Counted from the stretch's first letter, positions 54,007 through 64,000 are shown. The stretch is 64,000 nucleotides of DNA from Planctomycetota bacterium (GCA_029245865.1 JAQWOM010000028.1:62001-126000); one strand, 5' to 3'. Numbers and translations are program-made. Notes: generated by a model from the letters alone, not told the origin.

Positions 54007-56175
54007 ATGAGTTCTGTCGGAAGCTCGCACCCTTCGGCCCCCAAAATCATGTCCAACGCAACCGCTAAAGCACCCACGAAGCCCCGGAAGAACGATCTCG
54101 CCTTCCTTCGGAACATCGGAATCATTGCCCACATCGACGCGGGCAAGACCACCGTGACCGAGCGAATCCTGTTCTACACCGGACGCAGCCGCAACATCGG
54201 CGAGGTTCACGATGGTCAAGCGACCATGGACCACCTCGACGAAGAGCGCGAACGCGGCATCACGATCACGTCCGCTGCAACGACCTGCAGCTGGGGCAAG
54301 TACACGATCAACATCATCGACACCCCAGGCCACGTCGACTTCACGGCCGAGGTGGAGCGCTCGCTGCGAGTCCTGGACGGAGCTGTCGCCGTTTTTGATG
54401 GCGTCGCCGGCGTCGAGGCTCAGTCGGAGACTGTTTGGCGTCAAGCCGACAAGTACGAAGTACCGCGGATTGCGTTCGTCAACAAGCTGGACCGAACTGG
54501 CGCGAGCTTTAACTTCTGCCTGGAATCGATGCGCACTCGCCTTGGTGTGCACCCCGTTCCCATCATGTTGCCCATCGGTCTTGAAGCAGACTATCTCGGC
54601 AACATCGACCTCATCACCATGAAAGCCAAGTACTTCGGAGAAGGCGATGACGACACCGCCTTCACGGAGCGCGACATTCCTGACGAGTTGAAGGATGCCG
54701 CCAACCAGGCACGCCACGAAATGATCGAGGCAGCCTGCATGGTCGACGACAACTTGCTCGAACGCTTTCTGGAAGATGAAACGAAAATCTCCAGCGAGGA
54801 GATCACCGATGCACTGCGCATGGGCACTGTCCAGCGCAAGCTGCTCGTCGTGCTCTGCGGCGCTGCACTACGAAACAAGGGTGTTCAGGCAACGCTGGAC
54901 GGCATCTGCGACTTTCTTCCTTCGCCCCTCGACCAGCCCCCCGTCACGGGCCAGGACAAGGTTGGTGAGCCAGCGGTCAGAAGCTGTGACGTCGATGAAC
55001 CCTTCGCCGCCCTGGCCTTCAAGACGGTCTTTGACCCCAACGGAGACCTCACCTTCATTCGCGTCTATTCCGGAACGGGCGCGGCGGGCGATCAGTTCCT
55101 GAACACACGCACCGGCAAAAAAGAGCGCCTCGGTCGTCTCTACCGCATGCATGCCGCCTCACGTGAACCGATTGACGCCTGCAAGGCAGGTGACATTGTT
55201 GCGGCCGTGGGACTGAAGAACACAAATACAGGTGACACCATCGCCGACGGGAACAATCCCATCACCTTGGAGTCGCTGGACTTCCCAGACACCGTGATCT
55301 CGATGTCCATCGAGCCCAAGAGCAAGGGCGACAGAGACAAGCTTTCGCAAACGCTGTCCGTCCTGGCAAAAGAAGATCCAACCTTCCGCGCCTGGACAGA
55401 CGAAGAGACGAACGAAACCATCATCGCCGGCATGGGTGAGCTACACCTCGAGGTGCTTCGCCACCGCATTACCCGCGAGTTCAAGGTTGATGCGGAATGC
55501 GGCAAGCCGCGCGTAGCCTACCGGCAGACGATCGATCAGCCACGCGAACGCGTAGAGGGTAAGCACGTCAAGCAGACCGGTGGTCATGGACAGTTCGCTG
55601 TCGTACGCATGAACTTCGAAGCTCTCACCGAAACCCAAGACATCGAGTTCGTGGATGAGATCAAAGGCGGTTCCGTCCCGAGGGAATACATTCCCGCGGT
55701 CGGCAAGGGCGTCAGAGATGCTTCCGTGAAAGGGCGTGAGTTCCCGTTCCCCTTCGTCGGCATCAAGTGCTCTCTCTACGACGGCAAGTCGCACGAGGTC
55801 GACAGTTCGGATATGGCTTTCCAGTCGGCCGGCCGTATCGCCTTCAATCTCGCCGTCGCAGGCAACCAGGTCTTCCTTGAGCCCATGATGAAAGTGGAAG
55901 TCCTCTGCCCCGAAGACAACTTGGGTGACGTTATCGGAGACCTCAACAGCCGCCGGGCAAACATCGATGAGATTTCCGACCGCGTGAACCTCAAGGTGAT
56001 CACCGGCCTGGTGCCCATCGCAGAGACCTTCAACTACTCCTCGAAACTGCGCAGTCTGACGGCTGGCCGCGGGACGTACTCCATGGAACCAAACGGCTAC
56101 GCCCCGGTTCCCAAGTCAGTCCGCGAGAACATCGTCAAGGAAATCGAGGAGATGAGGAAGGCTCAGAAGTCCTAG
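54007..56175 (+). CDS. fusA: Elongation factor G
   Basis: EF-G is the GTPase that moves tRNA and mRNA after peptide transfer. The 722-residue protein has all domains: AHIDAGKTT (G1), [10 protein letters not shown] (switch I), DTPGHVD (G3) and NKLD (G4), then domains II-V with the domain IV loop TGGHGQFA and the C-terminal [15 protein letters not shown]. It is not in a ribosomal protein operon here. Start is ATG 54007, with GGCAGG 5 bases before it; ATG 54049 is possible. As many distant phyla have two EF-G genes, this may be either copy. Confidence 0.95.
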   Translation: MSSVGSSHPSAPKIMSNATAKAPTKPRKNDLAFLRNIGIIAHIDAGKTTVTERILFYTGRSRNIGEVHDGQATMDHLDEERERGITITSAATTCSWGKYTINIIDTPGHVDFTAEVERSLRVLDGAVAVFDGVAGVEAQSETVWRQADKYEVPRIAFVNKLDRTGASFNFCLESMRTRLGVHPVPIMLPIGLEADYLGNIDLITMKAKYFGEGDDDTAFTERDIPDELKDAANQARHEMIEAACMVDDNLLERFLEDETKISSEEITDALRMGTVQRKLLVVLCGAALRNKGVQATLDGICDFLPSPLDQPPVTGQDKVGEPAVRSCDVDEPFAALAFKTVFDPNGDLTFIRVYSGTGAAGDQFLNTRTGKKERLGRLYRMHAASREPIDACKAGDIVAAVGLKNTNTGDTIADGNNPITLESLDFPDTVISMSIEPKSKGDRDKLSQTLSVLAKEDPTFRAWTDEETNETIIAGMGELHLEVLRHRITREFKVDAECGKPRVAYRQTIDQPRERVEGKHVKQTGGHGQFAVVRMNFEALTETQDIEFVDEIKGGSVPREYIPAVGKGVRDASVKGREFPFPFVGIKCSLYDGKSHEVDSSDMAFQSAGRIAFNLAVAGNQVFLEPMMKVEVLCPEDNLGDVIGDLNSRRANIDEISDRVNLKVITGLVPIAETFNYSSKLRSLTAGRGTYSMEPNGYAPVPKSVRENIVKEIEEMRKAQKS

Positions 56176-56216
56176 AGGCTTTCTCGGTTCACCGCACGCC
56201 CCAGGCTGACGCCTGA

Positions 56217-56268
56217 CTCTCCCTGCTGAGCGAAAAACAAAGCTCTCAGCGGCTCGCCTCAGGGAGAG
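56217..56268. terminator. Hairpin region between fusA and the kinase gene
   Basis: CTCTCCCTG (56217-56225) pairs with CAGGGAGAG (56260-56268), enclosing GCTGAG (56225-56230) with CTCAGC (56245-56250). It lies between convergent genes and crosses the kinase stop codon. No T-run is adjacent, so it would be an imperfect bidirectional terminator. Confidence 0.35.
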
Positions 56269-57911
56269 GTTGCGCCGCGAGCGCGACCTTCATCCAATCG
56301 AAGCTGGAAGAGCGGCCACAAAACCCACGGGTTTGCCTGCAAGACTGCTGGCTGCAAGCCCTCAAGAAACTGATCGCCGGTGAGCTGCGATTCATCCGCT
56401 GCAAACGAAAGCTCCACCGGCACGTCGCTACTTGTCGCTTTGGCGAGTTCGCCCAGGCCTTTCGCCCCTGGCGTCACGATGCCGAACTCTCCCAGGTCGA
56501 AGTCTTCGAGTTCGACCTGCAATTCACCAAGCCAACTGTTGACCTGATCAAGGCTCGATCGCTCGGCAGAGTCAGCCAAGGGCGACTGTTTTGCGAGAAC
56601 CTTTTGTGCCTCGACAAGACCGCCGAAGAGGAACTGCTCGGACATCGCTGAGCCAATGTCTTGCAAGGCCTGTGAATCGCTGATCTGTGGGAGGACGTCC
56701 TGCAACAGTTGTGATCCGCTCTCAAGAAACTGCGTCACTGCTTTGCGACGTGCCCGAAGCGTGCGGACCTGACCAATGTCCTCCTGTTCGATCGCACGAT
56801 CGATCGCGTCGTCGATGCTCGCCCCTTCATCACCCTTCAGATTCAAACCACCGATCGTCGCTTCCTTGCTTTCAACGGCCTGCTGAGAGACCTGGGCTTT
56901 CTTGGCATTTTGCGCTGCCTCCGAAGTGCGGTCGCTGGTCTCCCACGTGTAAGCGGCCATGATCACGATGACGGCCGATAACACCGTCATGCCAAGTTTT
57001 GTCCGGTGCCGCCGAGCCGAACGCATCACTCGGCTTGCCGTACTGGGCGGTGCTGCGCTGATCGGCTCGCCCTCGAGGAAGCAGCGCAAGTCGCTCGCAA
57101 AAGCTGCGGCACCCTGGTAGCGATGAACGCGAGCCTTTTCCATTGCCTTGAGGCAAATGGTTTCCAGGTCAGCGGGAACACGCGAGTTGATCTTGCTCGG
57201 CCGCTTCGGGTCCTCGTTAAGGATATTGCGGATGAGCTCGTGCGAACTCTGGCCCGTGAACGGAGGGGACTGGGTCAGCAACTCGTACAGCGTGACGCCA
57301 ATCGCATAGATGTCCGAGCGGTGGTCTACCTCTCCCCGCCGCGAGTCTGCCTGCTCTGGCGACATGTAGAAAGGAGAGCCCGCAAAATCTCCTGTGCGTG
57401 ATAACTCAAGGCCGTCCTCGACCTTTGCCAATCCAAAATCGCCAACAAACGGCCGGTCATTTTCGTCGAGGAGGATGTTGCTCGGCTTGATGTCGCGGTG
57501 AACGATCCCTCGCTCATGCGCATGCTGGAGTGCCTCCGCGACACAAGCCAGCCATTCTGCAACCCTCCGAAAGTAACCCTTCGGGGGATCACCGGACTCC
57601 TTGATCGCGGAAAGCTCGTCCGCAACCGTACGCCCGATGCCGACAAGCTTTTGTGCGATGAAGAAATCACTGCCGTCCTGGCCCCAAGAAAACACCGAAA
57701 CGATACCTGGGTGATCGAGGCGAGCGGCAGCTCGTGCTTCCCGCTCGAACCGAGCGATTTCTTCTTCTGTATGCACCCGGTGCTGATAGAGCACCTTAAG
57801 TGCCACAGGTCGATCGAGGCTGACTTGGTCAGCTCGGTAGACCACTCCAAAGCCACCTCGCCCAATCTCCTCGACGATGCGAAAATCGCCAAGTCGATCT
57901 GGGATGGGCAT
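56259..57911 (-). CDS. Membrane-anchored Hanks-type Ser/Thr protein kinase
   Basis: A 550-residue kinase. Kinase domain residues about 1-275: IGRGGFGVVYRA (P-loop), ALKVL (Lys), HRDIKPSNILLD (catalytic loop), GDFGLAKVED (metal), FAGSPFYMSPEQ (activation segment). A transmembrane helix (LGMTVLSAVIVIMAAYTW) follows about residue 305. The outer region is helical, Gln/Ala rich and has no PASTA repeats. It begins 3 bases after rho on the same strand, so both are probably one transcript. Substrates are unknown. Confidence 0.93.
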   Translation of the reverse strand: MPIPDRLGDFRIVEEIGRGGFGVVYRADQVSLDRPVALKVLYQHRVHTEEEIARFEREARAAARLDHPGIVSVFSWGQDGSDFFIAQKLVGIGRTVADELSAIKESGDPPKGYFRRVAEWLACVAEALQHAHERGIVHRDIKPSNILLDENDRPFVGDFGLAKVEDGLELSRTGDFAGSPFYMSPEQADSRRGEVDHRSDIYAIGVTLYELLTQSPPFTGQSSHELIRNILNEDPKRPSKINSRVPADLETICLKAMEKARVHRYQGAAAFASDLRCFLEGEPISAAPPSTASRVMRSARRHRTKLGMTVLSAVIVIMAAYTWETSDRTSEAAQNAKKAQVSQQAVESKEATIGGLNLKGDEGASIDDAIDRAIEQEDIGQVRTLRARRKAVTQFLESGSQLLQDVLPQISDSQALQDIGSAMSEQFLFGGLVEAQKVLAKQSPLADSAERSSLDQVNSWLGELQVELEDFDLGEFGIVTPGAKGLGELAKATSSDVPVELSFAADESQLTGDQFLEGLQPAVLQANPWVLWPLFQLRLDEGRARGATSP

Positions 57912-57914
57912 GAA

Positions 57915-59201
57915 CTACCTCCGGACTTCGAACGATGCGAGGAACTTGTTGTTGTCCCCCGTCTCGCGAATCTTCGCCATGAGGAGTTGCATGGCTTCCA
58001 CAGGATGCATCTGACTCATGACCCGACGCAACATGACAACTTTGCGATAGACCTCCGGGGGCAAGAGCAGCTCCTCTTTCCTTGTTCCGGAACGGTTGAT
58101 GTCAATTGCAGGCCAAATTCGGCGCTCAGCGAGTTCACGTGACAGCACCAGCTCCATGTTGCCGGTCCCCTTGAACTCCTCAAAAATCACCTCATCCATA
58201 CGGCTGCCAGTCTCGATGAGAGCCGTGGCCAAAATCGTCAGCGAGCCGCCGTCCTCGATATTTCGAGCCGCACCAAAGAAAGCCTTGGGCTTCTCGAGGG
58301 TCCTCGAATCCACGCCGCCTGACAGAGTGCGGCCTGAATTCCGGATGGTGACGTTGTAAGCCCGGCCCAGGCGGGTCAGGGAATCCATCACGATGACGAC
58401 ATCCTTGCCCAGCTCGACGAGGCGCTTGGCGCGCTCGATGGTGAGTTCGGTGACCCTACAGTGGCGATCGGCCGGCTCATCATTGGTCGAAGCGATGACC
58501 TCGCCCTTCACATTACGCCGGAAGTGAGTGGCTTCCTCAGGCCGCTCATCGACGAGAAGCACGATGAGGTGAACGTCGGGATATTCGGAACTGACCCGGT
58601 TGGCGACCTGCTGCAAAAGAATGGTCTTACCCGAGCGTGGCGGAGCGGTGATCAGGCCTCGCTGGCCGCGACCGAGGGGCGTGATGAGATCGAGCACGCG
58701 CATGTTGTAAGGCGCGCCATTGTCACCCGTCTCGGGAACGCCGCCCTCGAGTACGAGTCGTTCGGTTGGGTCGATCGAGGTCAGTTGTTTGAAGATGGGC
58801 GCTGCCTGAGCTTCGGAAGGCGACATCCCGTTCACGCTGGTGATGTCGACGATTGTCCGGCGACCCTTCACCTGCTCTGCCGAACCGACAATCTCCTGGC
58901 CCGCGCGCAGATTCTCCGCCCGAGAGAGAGCCGCCGGTACATAGGCGTCTTTTTCGTCCGGCGCAAAGTTATCCGAGAGGCGCCGAAGCCATCCCTGGCC
59001 GTCAGGGTTCAACTCGAGGATGCCCGAGGTCTCGATACGCGGCTGTGGCCCGAAGGGCGTGTCATCCGCACGACCGTGGTGGCCTCCATGGCCTCCACCA
59101 CCTCCGTGATAGCCGCCGCCTTTGCGGCCCTTGCCTCGACGGCGACGCGAGCGCCTCGAGCGTGATTTGGTCTGTTCCTGCGTCATACGTTCTCTTTCCA
59201 T
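57915..59201 (-). CDS. rho: Transcription termination factor Rho with Arg/Gly-rich N-terminus
   Basis: Rho is the hexameric RNA helicase that ends many transcripts. The 428-residue protein has a cold-shock-like RNA-binding domain beginning [17 protein letters not shown] at about 58, the Walker A APPRSGKT at 186-193, and the ring-loop motifs [22 protein letters not shown] and [13 protein letters not shown]. Instead of the helical Rho_N domain it starts with a basic RS/RGG-like stretch ([20 protein letters not shown]) and a Gly/His run, probably a second RNA-binding surface. ATG 59201 has AAGGA 4 bases upstream; ATG 59186 is an alternative. Confidence 0.96.
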   Translation of the reverse strand: MERERMTQEQTKSRSRRSRRRRGKGRKGGGYHGGGGGHGGHHGRADDTPFGPQPRIETSGILELNPDGQGWLRRLSDNFAPDEKDAYVPAALSRAENLRAGQEIVGSAEQVKGRRTIVDITSVNGMSPSEAQAAPIFKQLTSIDPTERLVLEGGVPETGDNGAPYNMRVLDLITPLGRGQRGLITAPPRSGKTILLQQVANRVSSEYPDVHLIVLLVDERPEEATHFRRNVKGEVIASTNDEPADRHCRVTELTIERAKRLVELGKDVVIVMDSLTRLGRAYNVTIRNSGRTLSGGVDSRTLEKPKAFFGAARNIEDGGSLTILATALIETGSRMDEVIFEEFKGTGNMELVLSRELAERRIWPAIDINRSGTRKEELLLPPEVYRKVVMLRRVMSQMHPVEAMQLLMAKIRETGDNNKFLASFEVRR

Positions 59202-59537
59202 CCGGTCCTTGAGTTCCGGTTACTGACTTCCCGATGCTGCGTCCAGGTGCTACCTACCGACGACAACTTCCCAGGAGCCCCCAACCGGGGGTAAACGGCA
59301 TGCGCAGAGCGCAAGCAGCCTGACTTCTTCGCTCACACCCCGTACCGATGAGGTGGAGGAGTTTCTTTTTGAATGTGGAAGCGATGCGCCCCCAGGCTGT
59401 CCCGCCAGCCAGCCGGAGGTGGTCGCGGAAGCCCGCGACGCCGGGCAGCACCTGCCAAGGAGCTACCGTCCTCACTTCGTACATCCATATTCTGACTTGG
59501 GATCCCGTGGATTGCCAAGCAGAATCCTAGGGAGAGC
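59202..59537. other. Long upstream region of rho and the TPR lipoprotein gene
   Basis: These 336 bases hold divergent promoters. CCCCC (59278-59282) and GGGGG (59287-59291) form a short GC hairpin. A 62-codon frame from GTG 59353 overlaps the start of the TPR lipoprotein gene (ATGA) but is not supported by a ribosome-binding site. A long untranslated leader would suit rho autoregulation, as known in other bacteria, but I see no diagnostic sequence. Confidence 0.35.
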
Positions 59538-60527
59538 ATGAAAACACCTCAGATCACCCCCCTGCTTCGGACCATCCTGGTCGCCTGTAGCCTCGCTGCC
59601 TGCACGGCACCTGAGCCTCCAACTCCCTGGGAGAGTCGACTGGCGCCGGCCCTCTGCACCCGTGCCGAAAGCCTTCTAGGGGAAGGAGATAGGGACGCGT
59701 CTCGATCCACTGCGTTACGGGCTCTCGAGCAGGCCCAAGGCCAGGGAGACGTCATTTCAGAGGCCCGGGCACTGAATCTTCTGGGCCTTGTCGATCAGAA
59801 TCCGGGGCAACTGAAGCGCTCTCTCCAAATCCTGAAAGGAGCCCCTCTGGAGGGAGATTTGTGGCAGATCCGCCTCGCACTGGCCCGCCTCTCTCTAAGA
59901 GCGGGCGAATTGGAAGTCGCTCGGGCTCACATCGAGGCCGTCCTCGAGTCATCTGCTGAGTGGCCTGCTCCAGTTCAACGCGCCCGCGCCGAGGTCAACG
60001 GATATCACATGCTTGCTCGAATCCTCCGCCTGGAAGGAGACGTGGAACTCGCAGCAAAGCACGAGCGCTGGGCGGCACTCCAGCTCACGGTTCTGCCCGA
60101 TCTTGAAGAGCAAGAACTCCGCCAGGCCGTGGCTCAGGCCCTCGGAGATGATTACGCAGATCGTGCGCTCTTCGACGACGCTTTTCAGGCACACGCACGG
60201 GCCGCGAACCTGGCTGCCAAATTGGGTGAGCAACGGGCGTTGCTCACAGCCTCACTCTGCATGAGCCGCGACCTCATCATGCTCAACCGACTTGCCGATG
60301 CCATCGATCACTTCAACCGCACACTCAGCCTCGCGCGCGAATTGAATGACTGGGAATCGATGGAGCAGATCGCCCTGGAGGCGCTGTTCTGGCTAGACAG
60401 CCGGGGTGAACCCTGGAACAGCCAACGTCGGCATCTCTTCCTCGACACACTGCTCGACGTGTCTGCCAACACTCCAGACGGCGACGCGCTCAAAAGCAGC
60501 GAGGATTCCACCCCACCCCGCGGATAA
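59538..60527 (+). CDS. TPR-type predicted lipoprotein
   Basis: A 329-residue protein whose ATG follows AGGGAGAGC, a good ribosome-binding site. Signal peptide with lipobox SLAAC (Cys about 22). The mature part is a row of TPR-like helix pairs ([27 protein letters not shown], then [19 protein letters not shown] and [22 protein letters not shown]) without a catalytic motif. It should be a periplasmic scaffold or binding protein. It precedes scoA by 29 bases but encodes an unrelated role, so co-transcription is uncertain. Confidence 0.85.
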   Translation: MKTPQITPLLRTILVACSLAACTAPEPPTPWESRLAPALCTRAESLLGEGDRDASRSTALRALEQAQGQGDVISEARALNLLGLVDQNPGQLKRSLQILKGAPLEGDLWQIRLALARLSLRAGELEVARAHIEAVLESSAEWPAPVQRARAEVNGYHMLARILRLEGDVELAAKHERWAALQLTVLPDLEEQELRQAVAQALGDDYADRALFDDAFQAHARAANLAAKLGEQRALLTASLCMSRDLIMLNRLADAIDHFNRTLSLARELNDWESMEQIALEALFWLDSRGEPWNSQRRHLFLDTLLDVSANTPDGDALKSSEDSTPPRG

Positions 60528-60556
60528 GTAGTCTGGCAATCGTCCAGGGAGATCTC

Positions 60557-61309
60557 ATGACTCAAGTTTGCACATCAGCGGACGCGGCACTTGCCGACAT
60601 CGGCGACGGGGCGACGATTCTCGCCGGAGGCTTCGGGCTCTGCGGCATACCCGAGCATCTCATCGCAGCGCTGGTCCGGCACGGCGCCAAGGACCTCACT
60701 CTCATTTCCAACAATGCCGGCGTGGATGACTTCGGCCTCGGCCTCCTGCTTCAGACGCAACAGATCTCAAAGATGGTTTCCACCTACGTGGGCGACAATG
60801 ACACCTTCGAGCGTCAATTCCTCACGGGAGAACTCGAGGTCGAACTCGTGCCTCAGGGCACCTTTGCCGAACGAATCCGTGCTGGTGGCGCCGGCATTCC
60901 AGCCTTTTATACGCCCACCGGTCACGGAACGCAGATCTCCAAGGGCGGCTTGCCCATGCTGCACGACAAAGACGGCCGTGTGATCAAAACGAGCGAGGCC
61001 AAGGAAACACGCGAATTTGACGGAAAGGGCTACGTACTCGAACGAGCGATCACAGGCGACTTCGCGCTCATCAAGGCCTGGAAGGCTGATGACATGGGCA
61101 ACCTCGTGTTTCGCAAGACCGCGAGGAATTTCAATCCGATGATGGCGACCGCCGCACGCGTCACCATCGCAGAGGTCGAAGAAATCGTGCCGGCAGGAAG
61201 TCTTGACCCAGATCAGATACACACACCGGGCTTATTTGTGCAGCGCCTCGTGCGAGGTGAAAGCCACGAAAAGCGGATCGAACAACGCACAGTGCGTCTG
61301 CGCGACTGA
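60557..61309 (+). CDS. scoA: 3-oxoacid CoA-transferase subunit A
   Basis: Subunit A of succinyl-CoA:3-ketoacid CoA-transferase (SCOT), which moves CoA between succinyl-CoA and acetoacetate. The 250-residue protein has [16 protein letters not shown] (CoA-binding Gly-rich loop), [14 protein letters not shown], the family motif [16 protein letters not shown], and [17 protein letters not shown] lies before the ATG. scoB begins 20 bases later. It could equally be a related acetate or butyrate CoA-transferase, but the A/B sequence signature is SCOT-like. Confidence 0.95.
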   Translation: MTQVCTSADAALADIGDGATILAGGFGLCGIPEHLIAALVRHGAKDLTLISNNAGVDDFGLGLLLQTQQISKMVSTYVGDNDTFERQFLTGELEVELVPQGTFAERIRAGGAGIPAFYTPTGHGTQISKGGLPMLHDKDGRVIKTSEAKETREFDGKGYVLERAITGDFALIKAWKADDMGNLVFRKTARNFNPMMATAARVTIAEVEEIVPAGSLDPDQIHTPGLFVQRLVRGESHEKRIEQRTVRLRD

Positions 61310-61329
61310 GCTCAACAGGAGGCAGCATC

Positions 61330-61986
61330 ATGCTGGACCGCCACGGAATCATCGCACGTGCTGCGCAAGAGCTCACCGACGGGCAATTTGTGAATCTCGG
61401 CATTGGGATGCCAACACTCATCGCAAACGTCATCCCCGAGGGCATGACCATTACGCTTCAGAGTGAAAACGGCATGTTGGGCATAGGCCCTTTCCCGTTC
61501 GAAGAAGACGTCGACCCAGACCTCATCAACGCAGGCAAACAGACCATCTCGGAAACGCTGGGTTGCAGCTATTTCAACAGTGCCGATTCATTCGGAATGA
61601 TCCGAGGCGGTCACATCGATCAGTGTTTCCTCGGTGCCATGCAAGTGAGTCAGGACGGTGATCTCGCCAACTGGATGATTCCAGGCAAGATGGTGAAAGG
61701 CATGGGGGGCGCCATGGATCTCGTTGCTGGCGCCCGGCATGTCGTGGTCACGATGGAGCATTGCAATCGAAAGGGGCAGCCAAAGATCCTTGAGAGCTGC
61801 TCCTTGCCGCTCACGGGTCACGGCGTGGTGCACCGCATCATCACGGACCTCTGCGTTTTGGACGTCAAGCCTGAGGGCGGCCTGCGCCTCGTCGAAATCG
61901 CGCCAGGGGAAACCGCGGAATCCGTCCAAGCCAAAACGGCCTGCGCACTTGACGTCGCAAGCGACCTCAAAGAAATGGCTGTGTAG
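61330..61986 (+). CDS. scoB: 3-oxoacid CoA-transferase subunit B
   Basis: Subunit B carries the catalytic glutamate that forms a glutamyl-CoA thioester: Glu in [14 protein letters not shown] at about residue 50. [16 protein letters not shown] precedes it, and [30 protein letters not shown] is the second family region (positions about 97-126). 218 residues, a normal length. AGGAGG lies 8 bases before the ATG. It pairs with scoA to give the functional heterotetramer. Confidence 0.96.
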   Translation: MLDRHGIIARAAQELTDGQFVNLGIGMPTLIANVIPEGMTITLQSENGMLGIGPFPFEEDVDPDLINAGKQTISETLGCSYFNSADSFGMIRGGHIDQCFLGAMQVSQDGDLANWMIPGKMVKGMGGAMDLVAGARHVVVTMEHCNRKGQPKILESCSLPLTGHGVVHRIITDLCVLDVKPEGGLRLVEIAPGETAESVQAKTACALDVASDLKEMAV

Positions 61987-62018
61987 CCCGCCTTACGGCT
62001 TCCTTCGAAGCAACCGAC

Positions 62019-62273
62019 TCAGGTCGTCGCGGGAACCTTTTTCTTCAGGCCCTTGTTCACCTTGCCCGACTTGATGCAGCGCGTGCAGGCTCGAACCCGT
62101 TGCATCCGGCCACCCAGAAACGCACGGACGGACTGGATATTCGGCTTGAAGCGTCGGCGAGTCACACCGGTGGTCTTCAGCCCGATCCCGCCCTTGGGCT
62201 TGGCCAGACCGCGCCGGGCGATGCTGTTGCCAACCTGGACGCGCTTTCCACAAAACTGGCAGACGCGGCTCAT
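62019..62273 (-). CDS. rpmB: 50S ribosomal protein L28
   Basis: An 84-residue basic L28. RVCQFCGKRVQVGNSIARRG carries the first CxxC pair; RVRACTRCIKSGKV carries a second CxxC, so this is the zinc-binding form. RRRFKPNIQSVRA is the family core. It is slightly longer at the C-terminus than E. coli L28. It stands alone, convergent with scoB, and precedes nothing related on its strand. Confidence 0.96.
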   Translation of the reverse strand: MSRVCQFCGKRVQVGNSIARRGLAKPKGGIGLKTTGVTRRRFKPNIQSVRAFLGGRMQRVRACTRCIKSGKVNKGLKKKVPATT

Positions 62274-62416
62274 GGCTCTTCGACTCGCTGCAAGGGGTTC
62301 GGGATTCGAAAGCCCCCGAGGTACCGGTATTCCGGTCTCCTGAAGGGCGAAAGGGCCCCAACTATACGCATCGGCCTGCTCCCCACAAGACCCCCCCGGT
62401 CCCGAGAAGCTCTGCT

Positions 62417-63490
62417 TCAGCTCTCGAGCGAGTCGAACAAGACCGTCACAAGGCTCCCAGCAACGATCACAGGCAGCCAGGCCGCCAGAACGGGCTGAAT
62501 GACGCCTCGACTGCCCAAATCTCTCAGGGAGGCGTCGAGGAGTAGGAACCCGACACAGAAGCCGATGGCGACCCCTAGCCCCTTCGTACGGCTCTTGGCG
62601 TCCAGACGGATGACGAAGGGAACAGACAGCAAAACCAGCAGAAGGATCGAAAGCGGAAAGGTCACGTGATAATGACGCAGAAGCCGGTATCGCCTCGACG
62701 AGGGGTAGCGTTCGGAAAGGCCCAGTAATTCCTCATACGTCAGATCGAAGGCCATGCGTGACTCTGCAAGGAGCTGCTCGGGCTGGATGTCTGTTTCGAC
62801 GAAGAAGGCTTCACCATCCTCAGATTCTTTTCGCGCATCACGCCTCACCTGCGAGCGGCCGTTCTGGATCGTCCAGCCTCCGGACTCTGCGCTCCACTCG
62901 GCGTTCTCTCCGGTGATGTAGACATTGTTCCCAGCCTCGTCCTCGTAGCTCACGTTCAGTCGACCAATGACTCTCGTACCGACGTTGTATTCAAATGCAG
63001 AAAACAGGCGCCCCTCTGCATCTCGCATGTTCATGGTCTCGATCATCCGAGACTTGCCCTTTTCGAGCATGCTCCACTGCAGGTCATCCCGTTCAAGGGC
63101 AACGCGCGGCGCCCAAACTTCTTGCACCCAGACAAGCCCACCAAGAAACAGAAGTGTGAGGGCCACCACCGGGAGAATCACGCGTCGCGCACTACGGCCC
63201 GTCATGACCATGGCCATGAACTCATTGTGACGCTGAAGTCGCAACAGTGTGATGAGCGCCGCCATCACCATCACAAACGGAGCCACCTGCACGAAAATTA
63301 CAGGCAGTTGGAGCGTGTACAAATACACGACATCTGAAATGACAAGATGTGAGCCTTCGAAGCCTTCAAGAAAGTCGTCGAACTGTGCAAACAGGTCATA
63401 GATCGCGTACAGCCCGATGAAAAACACCGAGCTCACCACCCATGACGAGATGAAGTACCTCGCAACGTATCGATCTAGCTTGGAAATCAT
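62417..63490 (-). CDS. lptG: LPS export permease LptG
   Basis: LptG with LptF forms the inner-membrane permease that extracts LPS for transport by LptB2. From ATG 63490 (MISKLDRY) the protein has 357 residues: three N-terminal helices (TSWV-type first segment, VQVAPFVMVMAALITLL), a periplasmic beta-jellyroll about 150-250, and three C-terminal helices with the RTKGLGVAIGFCVGFLL loop. The frame opens to 63553 but the family start and the ATGA overlap with the upstream gene fix 63490. It is the second gene of the pair. Confidence 0.92.
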   Translation of the reverse strand: MISKLDRYVARYFISSWVVSSVFFIGLYAIYDLFAQFDDFLEGFEGSHLVISDVVYLYTLQLPVIFVQVAPFVMVMAALITLLRLQRHNEFMAMVMTGRSARRVILPVVALTLLFLGGLVWVQEVWAPRVALERDDLQWSMLEKGKSRMIETMNMRDAEGRLFSAFEYNVGTRVIGRLNVSYEDEAGNNVYITGENAEWSAESGGWTIQNGRSQVRRDARKESEDGEAFFVETDIQPEQLLAESRMAFDLTYEELLGLSERYPSSRRYRLLRHYHVTFPLSILLLVLLSVPFVIRLDAKSRTKGLGVAIGFCVGFLLLDASLRDLGSRGVIQPVLAAWLPVIVAGSLVTVLFDSLES

Positions 63491-64000
63491 CGAGCGTTCA
63501 GTCGCCTCCAGATGAGGAAACTCGCGATAAGCAAGAGACCATGACCAAACCAAACCGCAAGACTCGGTGAAACCGAGCCACTCATGGAGACTGCCTGGCT
63601 GACCTTGACAGAGGGGTAGTACAGGATCAGCGCCAAGATAAAGGCCACCAGAAACGCGCCAACTCGATCAGATCTGCGGAATCGTAGCGCCACAGGAAAT
63701 CCCAAAAGAACGAACACCAGACAGGCTGCAGCCGAGGATGACCGCATAGCAACCTCCGTCTTCACGGAGAGCTCTTTCAACCGCCCCCGTTGCCCCGGCT
63801 CGCGCTGCAGCCAGGCGAAAAGCTGCGCGGTGGTCAGCGAGAAGATATTCAGGTCACCAAAATCCCTGTGCAAAGAGCGCGTGATCTCCGTGCCCTCGTT
63901 CAACCCGTCGAGTTGATCTCCCACAACCGTACGAAAGCGGCCGAGCTTCAAGACAAGCTTGCTCCGTTGCGGATCTACAAAGACCTTTGTGGACTCTGCC
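63487..64000 (-). CDS. lptF: LPS export permease LptF, 3' part (N-terminus outside window)
   Basis: The frame continues past the right edge; the last 171 or so residues are present. They include a beta-strand region (FVDPQRSKLVLKLGRF), the linker IFSLTTAQLFAWL, and three C-terminal helices (SSSAAACLVFVLLGFPVALRF, AFLVAFILALILYYPSV, LAVWFGHGLLLIASFLIW) in the YjgP/YjgQ order. Its stop overlaps the lptG start (ATGA). It is named lptF by position before lptG; the two paralogues cannot be separated with certainty from this fragment. Confidence 0.85.
   Translation of the reverse strand, partial: AESTKVFVDPQRSKLVLKLGRFRTVVGDQLDGLNEGTEITRSLHRDFGDLNIFSLTTAQLFAWLQREPGQRGRLKELSVKTEVAMRSSSAAACLVFVLLGFPVALRFRRSDRVGAFLVAFILALILYYPSVKVSQAVSMSGSVSPSLAVWFGHGLLLIASFLIWRRLNAR

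Noticed and set aside
59202-59537. Signal recognition particle RNA or RNase P RNA in the long rho leader
   Set aside because: Only a short AAGCAGCC-like string matches; the conserved GGAA-loop helix of SRP RNA and the P4 core of RNase P RNA are absent.
59353-59541. 62-codon frame from GTG, overlapping the TPR lipoprotein start by ATGA
   Set aside because: Start has no clear ribosome-binding site and the sequence shows no family features. It might be a leader peptide, but nothing supports this.
1-64000. CRISPR arrays, insertion sequences, integrases, phage genes, rRNA
   Set aside because: No regularly spaced repeats, transposase motifs (DDE/HUH), integrase signatures or rRNA signature sequences were seen. 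Long terminal repeats were not noticed by eye, though I cannot exclude short dispersed repeats.

Overview
The window is a single chromosomal segment of a diderm, moderately GC-rich bacterium. Both strands are densely and almost continuously coded. I see no insertion sequence, phage gene, integrase or CRISPR array. LPS export genes (lptF/lptG), many Sec and lipobox-type signal peptides and a porin show an outer membrane. Futalosine-pathway genes (mqnB, mqnD) show menaquinone. The mix of a TMTC-like glycosyltransferase, an SGNH/DUF5989-like pair, a BNR lipoprotein ending in a distinctive beta-rich C-terminal module, an RpoD-like factor with unusual sequence and a rho-Ser/Thr kinase pair would fit an uncultured Planctomycetota-type lineage. 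That taxonomic placement is inference only.

Layout. 1-9.9 kb: a truncated membrane protein, a lipoprotein with arfB, queG, a TatD-type hydrolase with a small lipoprotein, a response-regulator diguanylate cyclase, an SGNH-hydrolase gene followed by a 43-residue DUF5989-like ORF, and ridA-argR. 9.9-17.4 kb: a secreted PPC-domain protein, an O-antigen-ligase/TPR protein coupled to a HAD phosphatase, an M28 peptidase, an FMN reductase and a small unknown gene. 17.5-23 kb: a beta-propeller lipoprotein, tRNA-Ile(CAU), a large BNR/sortilin-like lipoprotein and a MATE transporter. 23-29 kb: a UGM-like flavoprotein, a rhamnosyltransferase-like GT2, and a sulfatase-fold lipoprotein coupled to a degenerate SGNH protein. 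29-34.4 kb: moaA, an RpoD-type sigma factor, a DUF5658-like membrane protein, a TMTC-like transferase and a lipoprotein. 34.5-42.7 kb: a tight seven-gene glycan operon (GT2, GT4, GT4, WecA-like initiating transferase, HTH-TM-TPR protein, UGM-like flavoprotein, GT4), most genes overlapping by 4 bases.

42.9-46.5 kb holds a probable envelope redox module: an O/P-type porin, a fusion of an FMN-binding domain with its own ApbE flavinyltransferase, and a four-helix His-rich membrane protein. Next to it, 46.5-50.5 kb carries aerobic benzoyl-CoA catabolism: boxC-boxB diverging from boxR (XRE HTH plus shikimate-kinase-like domain), with an inverted repeat overlapping a consensus -10 in the intergenic region. 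boxA, boxD and a benzoate-CoA ligase are not in the window.

50.6-64 kb: a YheT-type hydrolase, an operon of a membrane-anchored sulfatase-like remnant with mqnB and mqnD, fusA, a Ser/Thr protein kinase immediately behind rho, a TPR lipoprotein, scoA-scoB (3-oxoacid CoA-transferase), rpmB, and lptG with the 3' part of lptF at the right edge.

The strongest candidates for something not well described are the self-flavinylating FMN/ApbE fusion with porin and membrane partner, the Thr-type sulfatase-fold/SGNH pair, the sulfatase-like remnant leading mqnBD, and the HTH-TM-TPR protein inside the glycan operon.
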